A DNA stretch of 64,000 nt from NCBI GenBank assembly GCA_023525975.1, contig CM042032.1, positions 23,008,001-23,072,000 on the forward strand, given 5' to 3'. Under the pieces are notes generated by a model that saw only the letters and a program-made list of their open reading frames with translations, made no database searches and was not told where the DNA came from. The position numbers were made by a program, and so were the translations under genes. Source of the stretch: Smallanthus sonchifolius (Eukaryota > Streptophyta > Magnoliopsida > Asterales > Asteraceae). Positions 53,723-64,000 of this stretch are shown here, one piece after another (the stretch's first letter is position 1; each line of letters opens with the position of its first letter).

Positions 53723-54888
53723 TTTTTTTGTTTTCCTGATGGTATATACAAGATACTGAATTTTGAAACACAGAATACTTACAGTGAACGTTTTTTTTGG
53801 TCAACTCATGAGCAGAGCATCATATCAGGGTAAAACACATAGCAACAGTGATACAAGATAAATTTCAAAGAAAATGTGATCAGATCATGACATTCTTACT
53901 TATAATCAATTTGAAATACATATCATGTTAATTCAAGTTGTCAATATTATAAGATTTGAAAGTATAAGAATTCTTGGATCATGTTCATGTGAGTTAACGT
54001 ACCATTAAAAGTTCTACAACGTGTACCCCACAGTTATGTTAGCAAAAAGTAAATGCATTATCTCAAGAAATCTAATATTTTCCCAATGATTATCATAATC
54101 TCCACGTTGAAGTTACATCGTTTAGCACAGTAAAAATCAAGCAGAATCCATAAGGATTATCAAGAATCATAAGATTCATAATCGAGTGATTCATTTGTCT
54201 TGGTTTGTGAGGTTTATCTTCAGTGAATATTTGTAATGATTCAGGCTAATAGATATGGAATCCGAAGATTCAGGTAAGAGGATTTAACTATTATCTAGAT
54301 ATCTTCAATGGAATCAGATGTCATCCAAGGGGGTAGTATATGCTTAACGGTTGTTATCAAGACATATCTTGGCTCAACTTCCCATTGCATACTTGTGAGT
54401 ATGGGCAGTAAAGTGAACCGAATAATTGTGCAAAAGACATAACCCGAAACTGGTCTCAAAAGATAATACTAGCTAAAATCTTACATTCTATTTCTCATAA
54501 TGATCTTTTGTTGATCTTTTATGCACACACTCAACATAACATGGGTTCAAATCACAGTTGCAGTAGAGATATTTAAATTTTCACACTAATAATGATTTAA
54601 CGAATGCTTCTAGCCTACTGACAATTCAAATAAAATGATAATTTATAAATAGTTTAAGTAGTCATGATACAATCATTTCCTAATCGTGCATTCTAATAAA
54701 TTTAGATCACTTACTGGTGTATTATCATATTCTCTTAACTTCAAATGACTTTGAGATTTTTATACTTTTATATTTTGTTTGGTTTTTCTTGAAAATTTTA
54801 ACAAAAAATAAACTAAAAAGAAAGTAAAAATTTTAAAGGAAAATAAATTTTAACTTCCAAGAAACATGTTTGTTTTGAAAAATGTTTT
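53723..54888. other. CP2 pol-env spacer outside the duplication
   Basis: AT-rich, no ORF worth reporting, no palindromes of the CP2 type seen. A T8 run at 53723 marks the boundary of the duplicated unit. Confidence 0.5.
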
Positions 54889-56300
54889 TCACTCAGGATT
54901 GAACATTCCTATCATGTTGACGAGATGTTCAAAACGAGAACGATCAAAGGCTTTTGTGAAAAGATCGGCATAATTGTCATCCGTATGAACTTTTACAAGT
55001 TCAACTAAGCGCTTTTCAGCACAACCACAGATAAAGTGGTGACGAATTTCAATATACTTAGTTTTAGAATGTTTCACCGGGTTATTCGTGATAGACATGG
55101 TAGCATTTTTGTCAATAAACATTGGAGTTCCAGTGTAATTCAAGCCATAATCTCTGAGTTGTTGCTGGATCTATAAGATTTGAGAACAACAGCTTGCAGC
55201 AGCAATGTATTCGGCTTCACAAGTTGATACGGAAAACGTCGAATGCTTCTTACACTGCCAGGAGACAAGCCTATCTCCCAGAAATTGACATCCACCAGAA
55301 GTTGATTTCTTGTTAAGGTTACAACCACCGTAGTCTGAATCGGTGTAAGCTTTGAAATCAAATAACCGATGCTTGGGATACCAGAGACCTAGTTGGGGTT
55401 TCCCTTTTAGATATCTAAATATCCTTTTTACAGCAATCAAATGTGATTCCTTCAGCTGTGATTGAAACCTTGAACACATGCATACAACATACATAATTCC
55501 ATGTCTTGATGCTGTTAAGTACATTAGAGAACCAATCATCCCATGATATAATTTGCAATCTACGTCCTCCTTGTCTTGACTTAGCTTGTGATTGACTGGG
55601 ATCGGTGTGTAATAAGTAGAACAGTCATTCATATTGTATTTTTCAAAGATGTCGTGTACATACTTAGTCTGATGTAGGTAAATGCCGTCCTCCTCTGATT
55701 GACTTGCACTCCTAAGAAAAATGACAGTTCACCCATGTTGCTCATTTCGAACTTAGATTTCATTACCGTTTCAAATTCTCTGCACATTTCTTCATTTGTT
55801 GACCCGAAAATAATGTCGTCTACGTAGACTTGTACTAAAATAATATCACCTTCCGCTTTCCTTATGAAGAGAGTTGAATCTATCTATCCATGATCGAAAC
55901 CATTAGATAGTAGATGCTTGGATAACGTCTCATACCATGCCCGTGGTGCTTGATGAAAACCATAAAGGGCTTTATCCAACTTGTACACTTTATTTGGGAA
56001 CTGTGGATCTTCAAATCCAGGTGGTTGAGTGACGTAGACCTCTTCATGAACTTTTCCGTATAGGAAAGCACTATTTACGTCAAGTTGATAGACCTTGAAG
56101 CCAACGTATAAGGCATAAGCCAAGAATAATCTGATAGCTTCAATTATAGCAACTGGGCATACAACATGTCGATCATCAGTTTTGCATTTAGACACCCATC
56201 TAGTACCAATATGGTGTACTCCTTTTGGCAAATCAACCAAATCCCATACATGCAACTTGCGGAATTGAGACAATTCATCTTGCATACCCTAAATCTAGTA
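54889..56300 (-). pseudogene. CP2 RT and RNase H
   Basis: RT copies the RNA genome; RNase H removes it. Minus-strand blocks in order: ELSQFRKLHVWDLVDLPKG, an in-frame loss of the 'ARLVAQG'-type segment (runs from KTDDRHVVCPVAI to IEAIRLFLAYA), QLDVNSAFLYGKV, PPGFEDPQFPNKVYKLDKALYG, stop at about 55881, the catalytic YVDD (55826-55815), then RNase H with YTDSDYGG and STCEAEYIAAASC, a stop near 55170, and the C-terminal VHTDDNYADLFTKAFDRSRF to IGMFNPE. Several frame changes lie between 55640 and 55720. Confidence 0.85.
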
Positions 56301-56497
56301 ATTGTCTGTGAGAGCCTCTTTCACATTCTTTGGGTCCATCTTGGACACAAATACAACATGCAAGCATTTCTCCATGATACATGTATCAAGTATCTTTGCG
56401 TAGAGACTAGTGTTCTAGGTAATTGTTCGACTCCGAGTTTGAACTCCAGCATCAGGATCACCAATAATGTTTTCAACTGGATGATTTCGGTGAACCC

Positions 56498-57706
56498 TCA
56501 TTTATGGTATAGCCTGTTCCTGGATAACTGAATCAAGATTCGTACTAACTTCCTCCATATTATGAGTATCCGAAGAAGAAATATTAAGAGGATCAACTTA
56601 TGCTTCATCTCCTTCCAAATTGTCAGGATTAGTTGGATCATCGTTTCCTTCAATATTTGTGTCTTCTTCAGTGTCACTATCAAGAGTTCCCGATGCAGAT
56701 GATGCATTAGGATCAGTGGTAGAAATAGGTATAGTGGACCTTGTTGAGAATGTGGGGTGATCATTCCTACTTCAATGTTCATACATTCTGGCAGCATCTT
56801 TAGCAGACAAATCCAGAATATTGAAAGACTATCATAATCAAAACCCCACGCTAGACCTGTTGGTTCAGGAGGAAAGCTATGTTTACTGCAATGCACCTCA
56901 AACCATTCTTCTATTGACCGTGTTTCCTTGTTGTAAACCCTTTAACAAGGAGAATTGGCAACATATCCCAGGAAGATGCCTTCCATTGCTTTCTCATGAA
57001 ATTTAGATATACGATCTTTGGATTGTAACAACAAAGAACATGGACTGCCAAAAGTAATTAAGTAGTCCAGATTTGGTGGTCGGTTGTTGATTAACTCATA
57101 ACAAGTTTTATTGTGACGTTTTACCACCAGAACTCTATTCAAAGTGTGACATGTTGTATTTACTGCCTCAGCCCAAAATGTAATTGGTAGTTTGGCATCT
57201 ACCAGCATAGTCCGTGCGGTTTCTATTAGAGTTATGTTCTTCCATTCTGCCACTCCATTCTGCTGTGGTGTATGCGGTGCGCTTAACTCATGATGAATAC
57301 CCTTCTTGAGACAGAAAAGCTCCATCATGTTATTATTGAATTATGTGCCGTTATCACTTCTGATTCTTCTGACTTTTAATTTGCATAAGTTTTCAAAACT
57401 TAGAATAAGATATTGAAGAATCTCAGCCGTCTCGTCCTTTGTACCTAGAAAATGAACCCTAGAAAAACGTTAGTAATCATCAGTTACAACAAGACAATAT
57501 GACTTTCCACCAATACTCTTGATACTTATGGGTCCAAATAAATCCATGTGTAATAGCTCCAAAGGGGTGTCAATTGAGTTTTGGATCTTGGGCTTGTGAG
57601 AAATTCCTTGTTGTTTGCCCTTTTTACAAGGCATACAGTCATCTGTAATGGAAAATATCAACTTAGGAACCCCGGTTATTAAACCGTTTTGGACAAAGTA
57701 ATTCAT
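56498..57706 (-). pseudogene. CP2 integrase
   Basis: Minus strand: zinc-binding end CMPCKKGKQQ, TPLELLHMDLFGPI (first Asp), then a stop (near 57468) and frame change, RRIRSDNGT (second Asp) with a stop, and APHTPQQNGVAEWKN, where the catalytic Glu (57247-57245) is kept but the following Arg is Trp. The C-terminal part (GYVANSPC, stop near 56940) runs into an out-of-frame stretch to 56498. It would insert the cDNA into host DNA if intact. Confidence 0.82.
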
Positions 57707-57790
57707 TTTTCAAAAAGAAATGTGTCCGAGTTTCCTATGCCACAAGATTGAGTCAATCTCTATCACTTTTGTAAGTAAACAGGTAGGAAC

Positions 57791-59419
57791 TTATGTGGTG
57801 GTTTTTGCCACACTCATATCAATCTGATATGTATCGTTTGTTCTTGGTACTTTCATCAGAATCCACTCTTCAGGAACCTCAAAGCCTGGTTTGAGAATTA
57901 GACATCCAGACTTGTCAAACATTACAGAGTATTCCTTGTCACACATTTTTGAGACACTCAACAGATTATGTTCGCAGTAGTTGATGTTGTCGAAGCTAAT
58001 ACATCCATTTGATACTACGCCTTGACCGGTGATACTTTCGCCTTTCTCACCTGCAAAGGCCACATAGCCGCCTTTAAATGGTTTAACATCTTGAAGCAAT
58101 GTCATGTTGCCTGTCATGTGCCGGGAACATCCACTATCTACATACCATCAGTTAGTAATAGTTCCCTTTGGATTCCCTAACACGAGTCAAAAGAAATTAG
58201 TTAGATTTGGAGACCTAAGCCATTGTGGTCTTGGGTCATCCATCTTCTCAAAATAGACAACTTCTATTAACTCAAAGTCACGACTATCCAAAATTGGTGA
58301 TTCCATTTGAGAATCTGAATTAGAAGATTGAGAACCATAGTTTTTCTTTTTCAATGGCCTTCGTTTCTTTTTTTGTAAAACATTAGGTTTTTCTTTATTA
58401 ACAAATGGTGTACATGAAGAAGCTACAACATTCCGTGTTTCAGAAAATTTTAATTCAACTTTTCTCAACTTCTTGTTCAGACGTCTTTTCTGTGGTTTCA
58501 AGAGTTTAACCATGGGTTTCTCACTAGATCGTGCACTACCAGATGTAGATGCACTAGGATTAGCAGGCTGCTTATCCTTTTTCAAAACAGATGATGCAGC
58601 CACAGATGTTGCTTGTGGCTTAATCAGTTGTTCTACTGGTGGTTTCACCATTTTCTGAATAGGACAACATTCTTGTTTAATTTGTGGTTTCCTAGGAGCG
58701 ACAACCTGTTGGGTGAGAACTGGCTAATTTTCCTGGTTCTTATCAGGATAGTTCACAACAATGTGACCTACTGTACCACAATGAAAACAAGTCCTTTTCT
58801 CTTTGTGGTCTCTATGGTAAGTCTCATTTACTTTTGATGTGGAATGATAATTGGTGTTTGAACTTGCCGTTTAGTGGTGGAGTAATGGCGTTGGTACCTA
58901 AACCCTTCCCATTCATTTTTCGGACTAATGATTCGTAATGTTCCACCACAAAACGTGAGTTTTTCAACTTCTCAAGTTTGCCTTTTAACTACAAAATTTC
59001 AATTTGCCTTGTTCAACATTCTTCTTTTCCAACGCTTTGTATGCAACATCAAGATGAAATTGTTGTTCACTGATCGTAATTGAAAAATCATGTTTATCTT
59101 TCCTTAGATTTTCAATTGTATCTTTAAAACATTTTTCATTTTCTTTATAGTTTAATGCTGCATAACGAAGCGGTTCGAGTTGATCATTGACTCAATCATT
59201 CTCATCTTTTAGAATCTTACAATTTAAACAAGAAACAGAAATATTAGCAAAAGCATTAGAATCTACCTCACTGGTGCTTGACGATTCTCCAATGGCCATC
59301 AGTGCAAATTCAGATCTTTGTTGAGCAGCAACTCCAGCTTCTCTTCCTTCTGCTTCCATAAGTTCAACAATCTCTGCCATCAATCCTATTTGAGTTTGAG
59401 AAATAATGGCATCTTCCAA
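57791..59419 (-). pseudogene. CP2 gag end and protease
   Basis: Minus strand: a coiled-coil-like Gag segment with LMEAEGREAGVAAQQRSEF (59419-59192), a zinc knuckle CFHCGTVGHIVVNY (58790-58748) whose last Cys is Tyr, and a Lys/Ser/Pro-rich linker (58651-58187). The protease motif YVDSGCSRHMTGN has Asp at 58138-58136, preceded by a TGA at 58150. The GAG-pre-integrase lead-in LLSVSKMCDKEY and SILWHRKLGHIS follows. The Gag N-terminus is cut off by GY5. Confidence 0.8.
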
Positions 59420-59780
59420 GTGAACACCCCTGTCACACCCCCATATTTTATTTACTTATTAAATGAATACAGGTTGTAACGATTAGTTCATTACACGATA
59501 GCGGAAGCTGTAATAATGATTTCTAAGACTTGATTAAATATACAATTACTAAAGCTAAGTAATACTATGATTTAAGTTCCTCTAGATCAAAGATAGACTT
59601 GAGACTTGATATTCTACGTCCTTCCAGTCTTTAGGAATTGATCCAACATAGCTAGTCTATTCCAACCGCGCCAAGGCTAGAGGTCACCTGAGAAACATAC
59701 TTGAAAGTGTCAACACAAAGGTTGGTGAGTTCACAGAGTTAGTTATATTAGTTCTTATAGTTTTTCCCGAAAACATGTAC

Positions 59781-59893
59781 ATGACTTTACCGTCATAAAA
59801 CTAAGTAGTTTTCATATGAAGACATGCCCATGACCTATCCGTCATGAAATAAGTAGTTTTCCTTTGAAAACATTACCATGACTTAGCCGTCAT
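59781..59893. repeat. ATGAC..GTCAT palindromes (three units, 48-49 bp period) in the GY5 LTR
   Basis: ATGACTTTACCGTCAT (59781), ATGACCTATCCGTCAT (59830) and ATGACTTAGCCGTCAT (59878). Between them AGTTTTC..GAAAAC-type inverted words also recur. Confidence 0.85.
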
Positions 59894-60381
59894 AAAATAT
59901 GTTTAAACCTGATCATTTTAACTAATCAGAACCCTTTTGTATAAACATGATCACTTTAACCGGATCTAAAACTCTTTTGTTTAAACTCAATTGTTCGTAA
60001 ATAGTTTCAGGTGTATGTGATAAACAGAATAAGAATTGTTGACCCATTTGTAAACTAGCTAGGAATACAAATAATATGTTCATACATGGGGCGTAACCAA
60101 ACCTTGACATGTGTACACGCCCCTAATTTCGTTATTCAGTTCTATGCGGCCATAAATCCTCCAGATTGTGGTTAGCGCGACTAACCATGACCGGGAGACG
60201 TCACTCTCCATAGTACTATTCATAGGACCCTAGGCTACAGTTAATGGTTACTATGTTGTTCCAGGGGACTTTCGCGGCCTCCATTGTGTTGTTCTCATCC
60301 CATGTAAACATAAAGTCGTGTCTTATTCTCTTGTTATCCCATGAAATAGTTGCAAGTATGTTTTTCCCTTAAATCGTTGAG

Positions 60382-60459
60382 TGTTGTTCATCCGAACAAT
60401 CGTTGTGTGTTGTTCATCCGAACAATCGTTGTGTGTTGTTCATCCGAACAATCGTTGTG
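60382..60459. repeat. TTGTTC..GAACAA palindromes (three units, 26-bp period) in the GY5 LTR
   Basis: TGTTGTTCATCCGAACAATC begins at 60382, 60408 and 60434. The stem TTGTTC/GAACAA has an ATCC loop. Confidence 0.9.
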
Positions 60460-60870
60460 TGTACTTGTGTCCAGCTGTTTAGTTGAGAAAGTTTTCTCCC
60501 CGTTTGTTTAAAAACAATTTAAAAACAAGTAGTAAAAGTGGGGCTGGGAGACTCACAAGAAGTTAAACCAAAATGTTCATATTGTCAAACGTATAAGCAA
60601 TGTAATTCATGTTTTCAAAACATAATAAGTAAGTATGTTTCTCCCCCGATGTTTACAAAACAGTAAAGAGTTAAAAGGGGGCCGTGAACTCACCTTGTGT
60701 CCGATGAAATCCTAGCAAACCAACTTGTGCTAGTTCTTGTATATCCGTACCCTAATCACACAAGGGTACTAATGTGTTAAAACTACCCGTCTTATACGTA
60801 AGTTGTTCAATACTTGTTTTGTTATAAAAACAGTTCTAAGTTACTGCTCAATGTGACTGATGAACAGGTG

Positions 60871-61190
60871 TCGAAACTTCCTAGTTTCGATTGGGCAATT
60901 GAGTATCGAAACTTCATAGTTTCGATTGAGTAGTTAGGTATCGAAACTTCCTAGTTTCGATTGGCAAGAAGGGTATCGAAACTATCTAGTTTCGATTGAG
61001 CAATATGTATCGAAACTACCTAGTTTCGATTGAACAACTAGTATCGAAACTCCCAGTTTCGATTGAGTAAACTGGTATCGAAACTCCTAGTTTCGATTGA
61101 ATAGGTATCGAAACTCCTAGTTTCGATTGAATAACAGGTATCGAAACTCCTAGTTTCGATTGAACAGGTATCGAAACTCCTAGTTTCGAT
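60871..61190. repeat. ATCGAAACT..AGTTTCGAT palindrome array (ten units) in the GY5 LTR
   Basis: Ten units of TATCGAAACTnnCTAGTTTCGAT(TG) at 29-35 bp period, from 60871 to 61190. Arms are 8-9 bp and nearly invariant; loops are TTCC, ATCC, CC or similar. Spacers shorten from about 15 to 10 bases along the array, and the last five units are almost identical, suggesting recent expansion at that end. Confidence 0.95.
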
Positions 61191-61888
61191 TACTGCACTT
61201 TGATTGACAGAATTCGTCCTGAATATTTTTATGTTCAAATCTTGAATTTGACACACTTTTCTTGTTATCTTACTTGCGATTGAACCTTTTGTATGCTTAG
61301 ATACGGTTTTAAAGAAAATAAAGTGGATCATATCGAGTTTTTACCTTAAAACCGAGTAGAAGATGATGAAAGAAAACAGAGAAGAGTCTTGAATCTTCTG
61401 TTAAACTTTCTTTAGAACACTTGAAATCTTCTTAAAATACCGAATTGTGGTGGATTTCTGCCTTAAACTGAACTTCGACTAGAAGGAGAATTGGGAAATT
61501 GCCGTATGAAAATGAGAAGTATGGAAGGGATTGTGGGATTTCGACTGAAGAGGTATGGTTCTTAATCTGAGATTGAGTGAACTTGCAAGTGGGGGAATGG
61601 CTCCCCTGACTTTCGGTCGAGAAAGTCAAGCAAGTGGGTTGGAATTTAAATAAATCAAACCATTTGATTTAAGTGTAATTTTAACCACTAGTGTTCGTAT
61701 TTAGTCGGGTTATCCTGGTACGTGAACCGGTAACTCCTAGAATTACCAAAATATGAAATGAGACCATGTACGGTTTTTGTTAGGCCTTAATGTCCTTGTT
61801 TGTGAAATTAAGTAAATCACAAAAACAATTATAATGTAAACTTGTTTATAACATGTACGGATATTGACCTGAATTGTCGGGTGTCACA

Positions 61889-61896
61889 TTCTCCCC
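61889..61896 (-). promoter_or_regulatory. GY5 polypurine tract
   Basis: Minus-strand GGGGAGAA immediately before the LTR start, after the GGGACGAAATTC post-pol block shared with GY3. Confidence 0.8.
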
Positions 61897-61949
61897 ATGT
61901 TAGAAGAATTTCGTCCCGAAATTCAATTTGTGTCCTCTTGAACTGTTGT

Positions 61950-63726
61950 ATCCTTAAACAAGGATGGGTATTTTTGTTTTCATTTGATCCTCTCGTTCAA
62001 ATGGTTCAACGTACCTAGGGTTAAGCTTGCCACGGTTGCCAAATCTTGCAACCCCTTTCCAATGTGAGACCTTTAACATGACTTTGTCTCCCACTTAGAA
62101 TTCTAATGGTTTTCGTCTGTTGCTATCTCAACTCTCTTTCGTCTGTCTTGAGTGACTTTCAGACGATCTTTTATTTCGAAGATTTTGTCAACGGTTCCCT
62201 AGTCAATATCAGGACCAGTCAAATGTTTTTCGCTAGCCTCCGCCCAATATAGCGATGAGTGACACTTACAACTATACAAAGCCTCACGGAGCGGCTTTAA
62301 TGTTGGTATGGTAGTTGGTATTATATGAAAACTCATCCAACGGCGGTGAGTATCCCTATTTCCTCTGAAATCGATTATACACACACGGAGCACATCTTTT
62401 AAAGTTTGGATGGTCCTTTTACTTTGACCGTTCATCTGGGGATGATATGTAGTGGTCATGTAAAAGCGTGTGCCCAAGGCTTATTGTAAAGACTGCCAGG
62501 TTCTTGACATGAATCGACTGTCCCTTTTTGTGAAAATGGAAACTGGCATACCATGCCTAGCCTTAATTCCCTTAATATTTAGCCTTGCACGCTTCTTACT
62601 TTTATCTGTCTCCTTTATTGGTAGTGAATACGCGGATTTCGTCAAACGACTGACGATTATCATATAGTATTATAGTTGCTAGGTGTTCTGGGTAACTTTG
62701 TAATGAAATCCATTAAAATTTGTTCCCATTTCCATTGAGGTATCTCGGGTTGTTATAACAATCCCGACGGTTTCTGATGTTCTGCCTTTACCTTTGAACA
62801 TGTCAGGCATTTACCGACGTAAATAGCAATTTCTCATTTTATGTTCGGCCACCAGTAGAGTTCTTTCAGATCCTTATACATTTTATCCGAACCTGGGTGA
62901 ATGGGGTACCTAGACTTGTGGGCTTCGTCCATAACTAACTCCCGTAAGTCACCAAGACATGTCACCCAAATTCTATTTGCAAAGTATAAAGTATCATCTG
63001 ACTTAGACTCCAATTGTTTGATCATTCCACGTAGTGCTTCATTTTGGATGTTCTTTTCTTTAAGTGCTTCTTGTTGTGCCATCCGGATTTGAGTAGTAAG
63101 ATTCGTATGAGTTGTCAATCCTAAGGTACGAACACGAAGAGTTTTAACTCGTTCTTTGCGACTTAAAGCGTCCGCTACAACATTGGCTTTCCCGGGATGG
63201 TACTTGATATCACAATCATAATCGTTTAGTAGTTCTACCCAACGACGTTGTCTCATGTTAAGTTCCTTTTGATCAAAGATATGTTGGAGACTCTTGTGAT
63301 CAGTAAAGATAGTACATCTTGTACCGTAAAGGTAATGTCTCCAAATTTTGAGTGCAAATACAACTGCGCCCAATTCCAAGTCATGGGTCGTATAATTCTT
63401 TTCGTGCACTTTTAGTTGTCGTGAGGCATATGCGATGACTTTGTCTTTTTGCATTAACACACAACCAAGTCCTTGGTGTGATGCATCGCAGTACACAACA
63501 AAATTGTCGATTCCCTCCGGAAGGGATAAGATCGGTGCACTACACAGCTTCTGCTTCAGTAATTGGAAAGCTGACTCCTGCTTGTCACTCCAATCATACT
63601 TCTTTTCTTTCTGGGTTAATGTGGTTAAAGGCAAGGCTATTTTCGAAAAATTCTCGATGAATCGTTTGTAATAGCCGGCCAAACCCAAAAATTGACGCAC
63701 CTCAGTCGGAGTTCTTGGTGCTTCCC

Positions 63727-63767
<41 letters not shown>

Positions 63768-63999
63768 CTTCAATCTTGGTTGGGATTACGTGAATACCCT
63801 TCTTATTGATGACGTGTCCGAGAAAGTGAACCTCTCGAATCCGAAACTCACACTTAGAGAGTTTGGCATAACGCTTCTCATTCCGGAGTAGTTCCAAGAT
63901 TGATTTCAAATGATATTCATGTTCCTCATTGGTTTGTGAATATATTGATATGTCATCGATAAATACAATCACGAATTTATTCAAGTATGGCTTGCACAC
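61950..63999 (-). pseudogene. GY5 pol: RT C-terminus, RNase H, integrase
   Basis: Minus strand: RT with FIDD (VIVFIDDISIYS) and the LGHVINKKGIHV block. An A37 tract (63765-63729) then shifts the frame. The frame resumes at MRQFLGLAGYYKRF and gives an intact RNase H (VVYCDASHQGLG, TDHKSLQHIF, ADALSRK), followed by the integrase finger (HKSRYPIHPGSDKMYKDL..YWWP). After a stop near 62832 integrase is heavily decayed: SIFTKRDSRF has lost the SD of the usual SDRD, and NGQSKRT has Lys for the catalytic Glu. Further stops at 62478 and near 62197. Confidence 0.88.
63729..63765. repeat. T37/A37 homopolymer inside GY5 RT
   Basis: Thirty-seven consecutive T on the plus strand, in the RT connection region between PTKIEA and TGKHQELRL. 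The related GY3 and GY4 have a short non-homopolymer stretch here (their GlyThr..LysIleGlu-Thr-Ile/Val-Lys block). It breaks the frame. Confidence 0.9.
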
Positions 64000-64000
64000 G

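Larger units (their letters stand above)
36692..59430 (-). mobile_element. CP2: Sirevirus-type Ty1/copia element, minus strand, host of GY4
   Basis: In minus orientation: gag end, protease, integrase, RT, RNase H (59419-54889), a 1.2-kb spacer, a tandemly duplicated env-like block (53722-38019), the env-like C-terminus, a purine tract (37288-37277) and the 3' LTR (37276-36692). The 5' LTR and gag N-terminus are cut off where the GY5 LTR begins at 59431. Without GY4 it would be about 14 kb here. Inserted into the GY2-type LTR fragment. Confidence 0.85.
59431..61888 (-). mobile_element. GY5 3' LTR (2458 bp)
   Basis: Minus strand: TGTGACACCCGACAATTCAGG...GGGGGTGTGACA. It carries three separate palindrome arrays (listed). 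A TTTATTTAAAT near 61650 may be the TATA box; if so, all three arrays are in transcribed R/U5. No coding sequence. Confidence 0.85.
59431..64000 (-). mobile_element. GY5: 3' part of a Ty3/gypsy chromovirus, minus strand
   Basis: RT C-terminal part, RNase H and integrase (63999-61900), purine tract (61896-61889) and a 2.46-kb 3' LTR (61888-59431). It continues beyond the right edge. Its LTR end abuts CP2 gag at 59430, so GY5 appears to be inserted in CP2. Confidence 0.85.

Noticed and set aside
53723..54888. Host gene or promoter between CP2 env and pol
   Set aside because: No ORF, and it lies between two parts of one retrotransposon; the length suits a Sirevirus pol-env spacer.
60871..61190. 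CRISPR-like array of regularly spaced repeats
   Set aside because: Spacers are 8-15 bp and similar to each other, the repeats are palindromes within a plant LTR, and there are no cas genes.
61038..61331. Minus-strand ORF with IETRSFDT repeats
   Set aside because: Product of the ATCGAAACT palindrome array, with uneven spacing that breaks the frame in neighbouring units.
63729..63765. Poly(A) tract as the tail of a processed gene or SINE/LINE insertion
   Set aside because: RT coding sequence continues directly on both sides with no inserted sequence or target duplication.

Overview
This 64 kb window is plant nuclear DNA and, as far as I can see, consists entirely of nested LTR retrotransposons. 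I found no host gene, rRNA or tRNA. Two Sirevirus-type Ty1/copia elements carry a long env-like third ORF with a YPRFLQ/YPRFVQ core and an N-terminal block ending in 'IEQFWDT', a protein type I associate with the daisy family (Asteraceae). The organism call (Asteraceae, species unknown) is therefore inference.

Layout, with names used throughout: L0, a minus-strand LTR whose outer end is at 885; a 52-bp scrap of chromovirus pol end (886-937); CP1 (938-9712, +), a 5'-truncated, internally deleted Sirevirus; GY1 (9713-12896, +), the 3' part of a Ty3/gypsy chromovirus; GY2 (about 12932-17256, +), a second gypsy with LTR, gag, protease and the start of RT; TA1, a probable minus-strand Tat/Athila-type LTR split into 17259-18269 and 33854-34352; NA1 (18270-33853, +), a non-autonomous element in tandem form LTR-int-LTR-int-LTR; GY3 (19264-29439, +), a full-length 10.2 kb chromovirus nested in NA1; LX (about 34840-36150, +), an LTR; a second GY2-type LTR fragment (36151-36690); CP2 (36692-59430, -), a Sirevirus whose env-like region is tandemly duplicated; GY4 (43999-52775, +), a full-length 8.8 kb chromovirus nested in the CP2 duplication; and GY5 (59431-64000, -), the 3' part of another chromovirus.

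GY3 and GY4 have target-site duplications (ctatc, acata), and the duplicated host copy supplies the empty site in each case. This gives a relative order: CP2 tandem duplication (about 7% between copies by eye), then GY4 (about 3% between its LTRs); NA1, then GY3 (about 2%). Every gag-pol is broken, mostly by stop codons.

The recurring signal is palindromes. Almost every LTR family here carries its own array of short inverted repeats with a period of about 26-50 bp, often ending 4-20 bp upstream of a TATA box. In GY2 and GY4 the stems change in a compensatory way between units. In CP1, CP2 and NA1 the same palindrome recurs inside the element. In CP2 it sits 17 bp upstream of a second TATA box in the pol-env spacer, which looks like an LTR-style internal promoter for the env-like ORF. 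The same GCGTACTTAnnAAGTACGC unit is shared by CP2, NA1 and the unrelated GY4. Three insertion junctions fall in or near palindromes.
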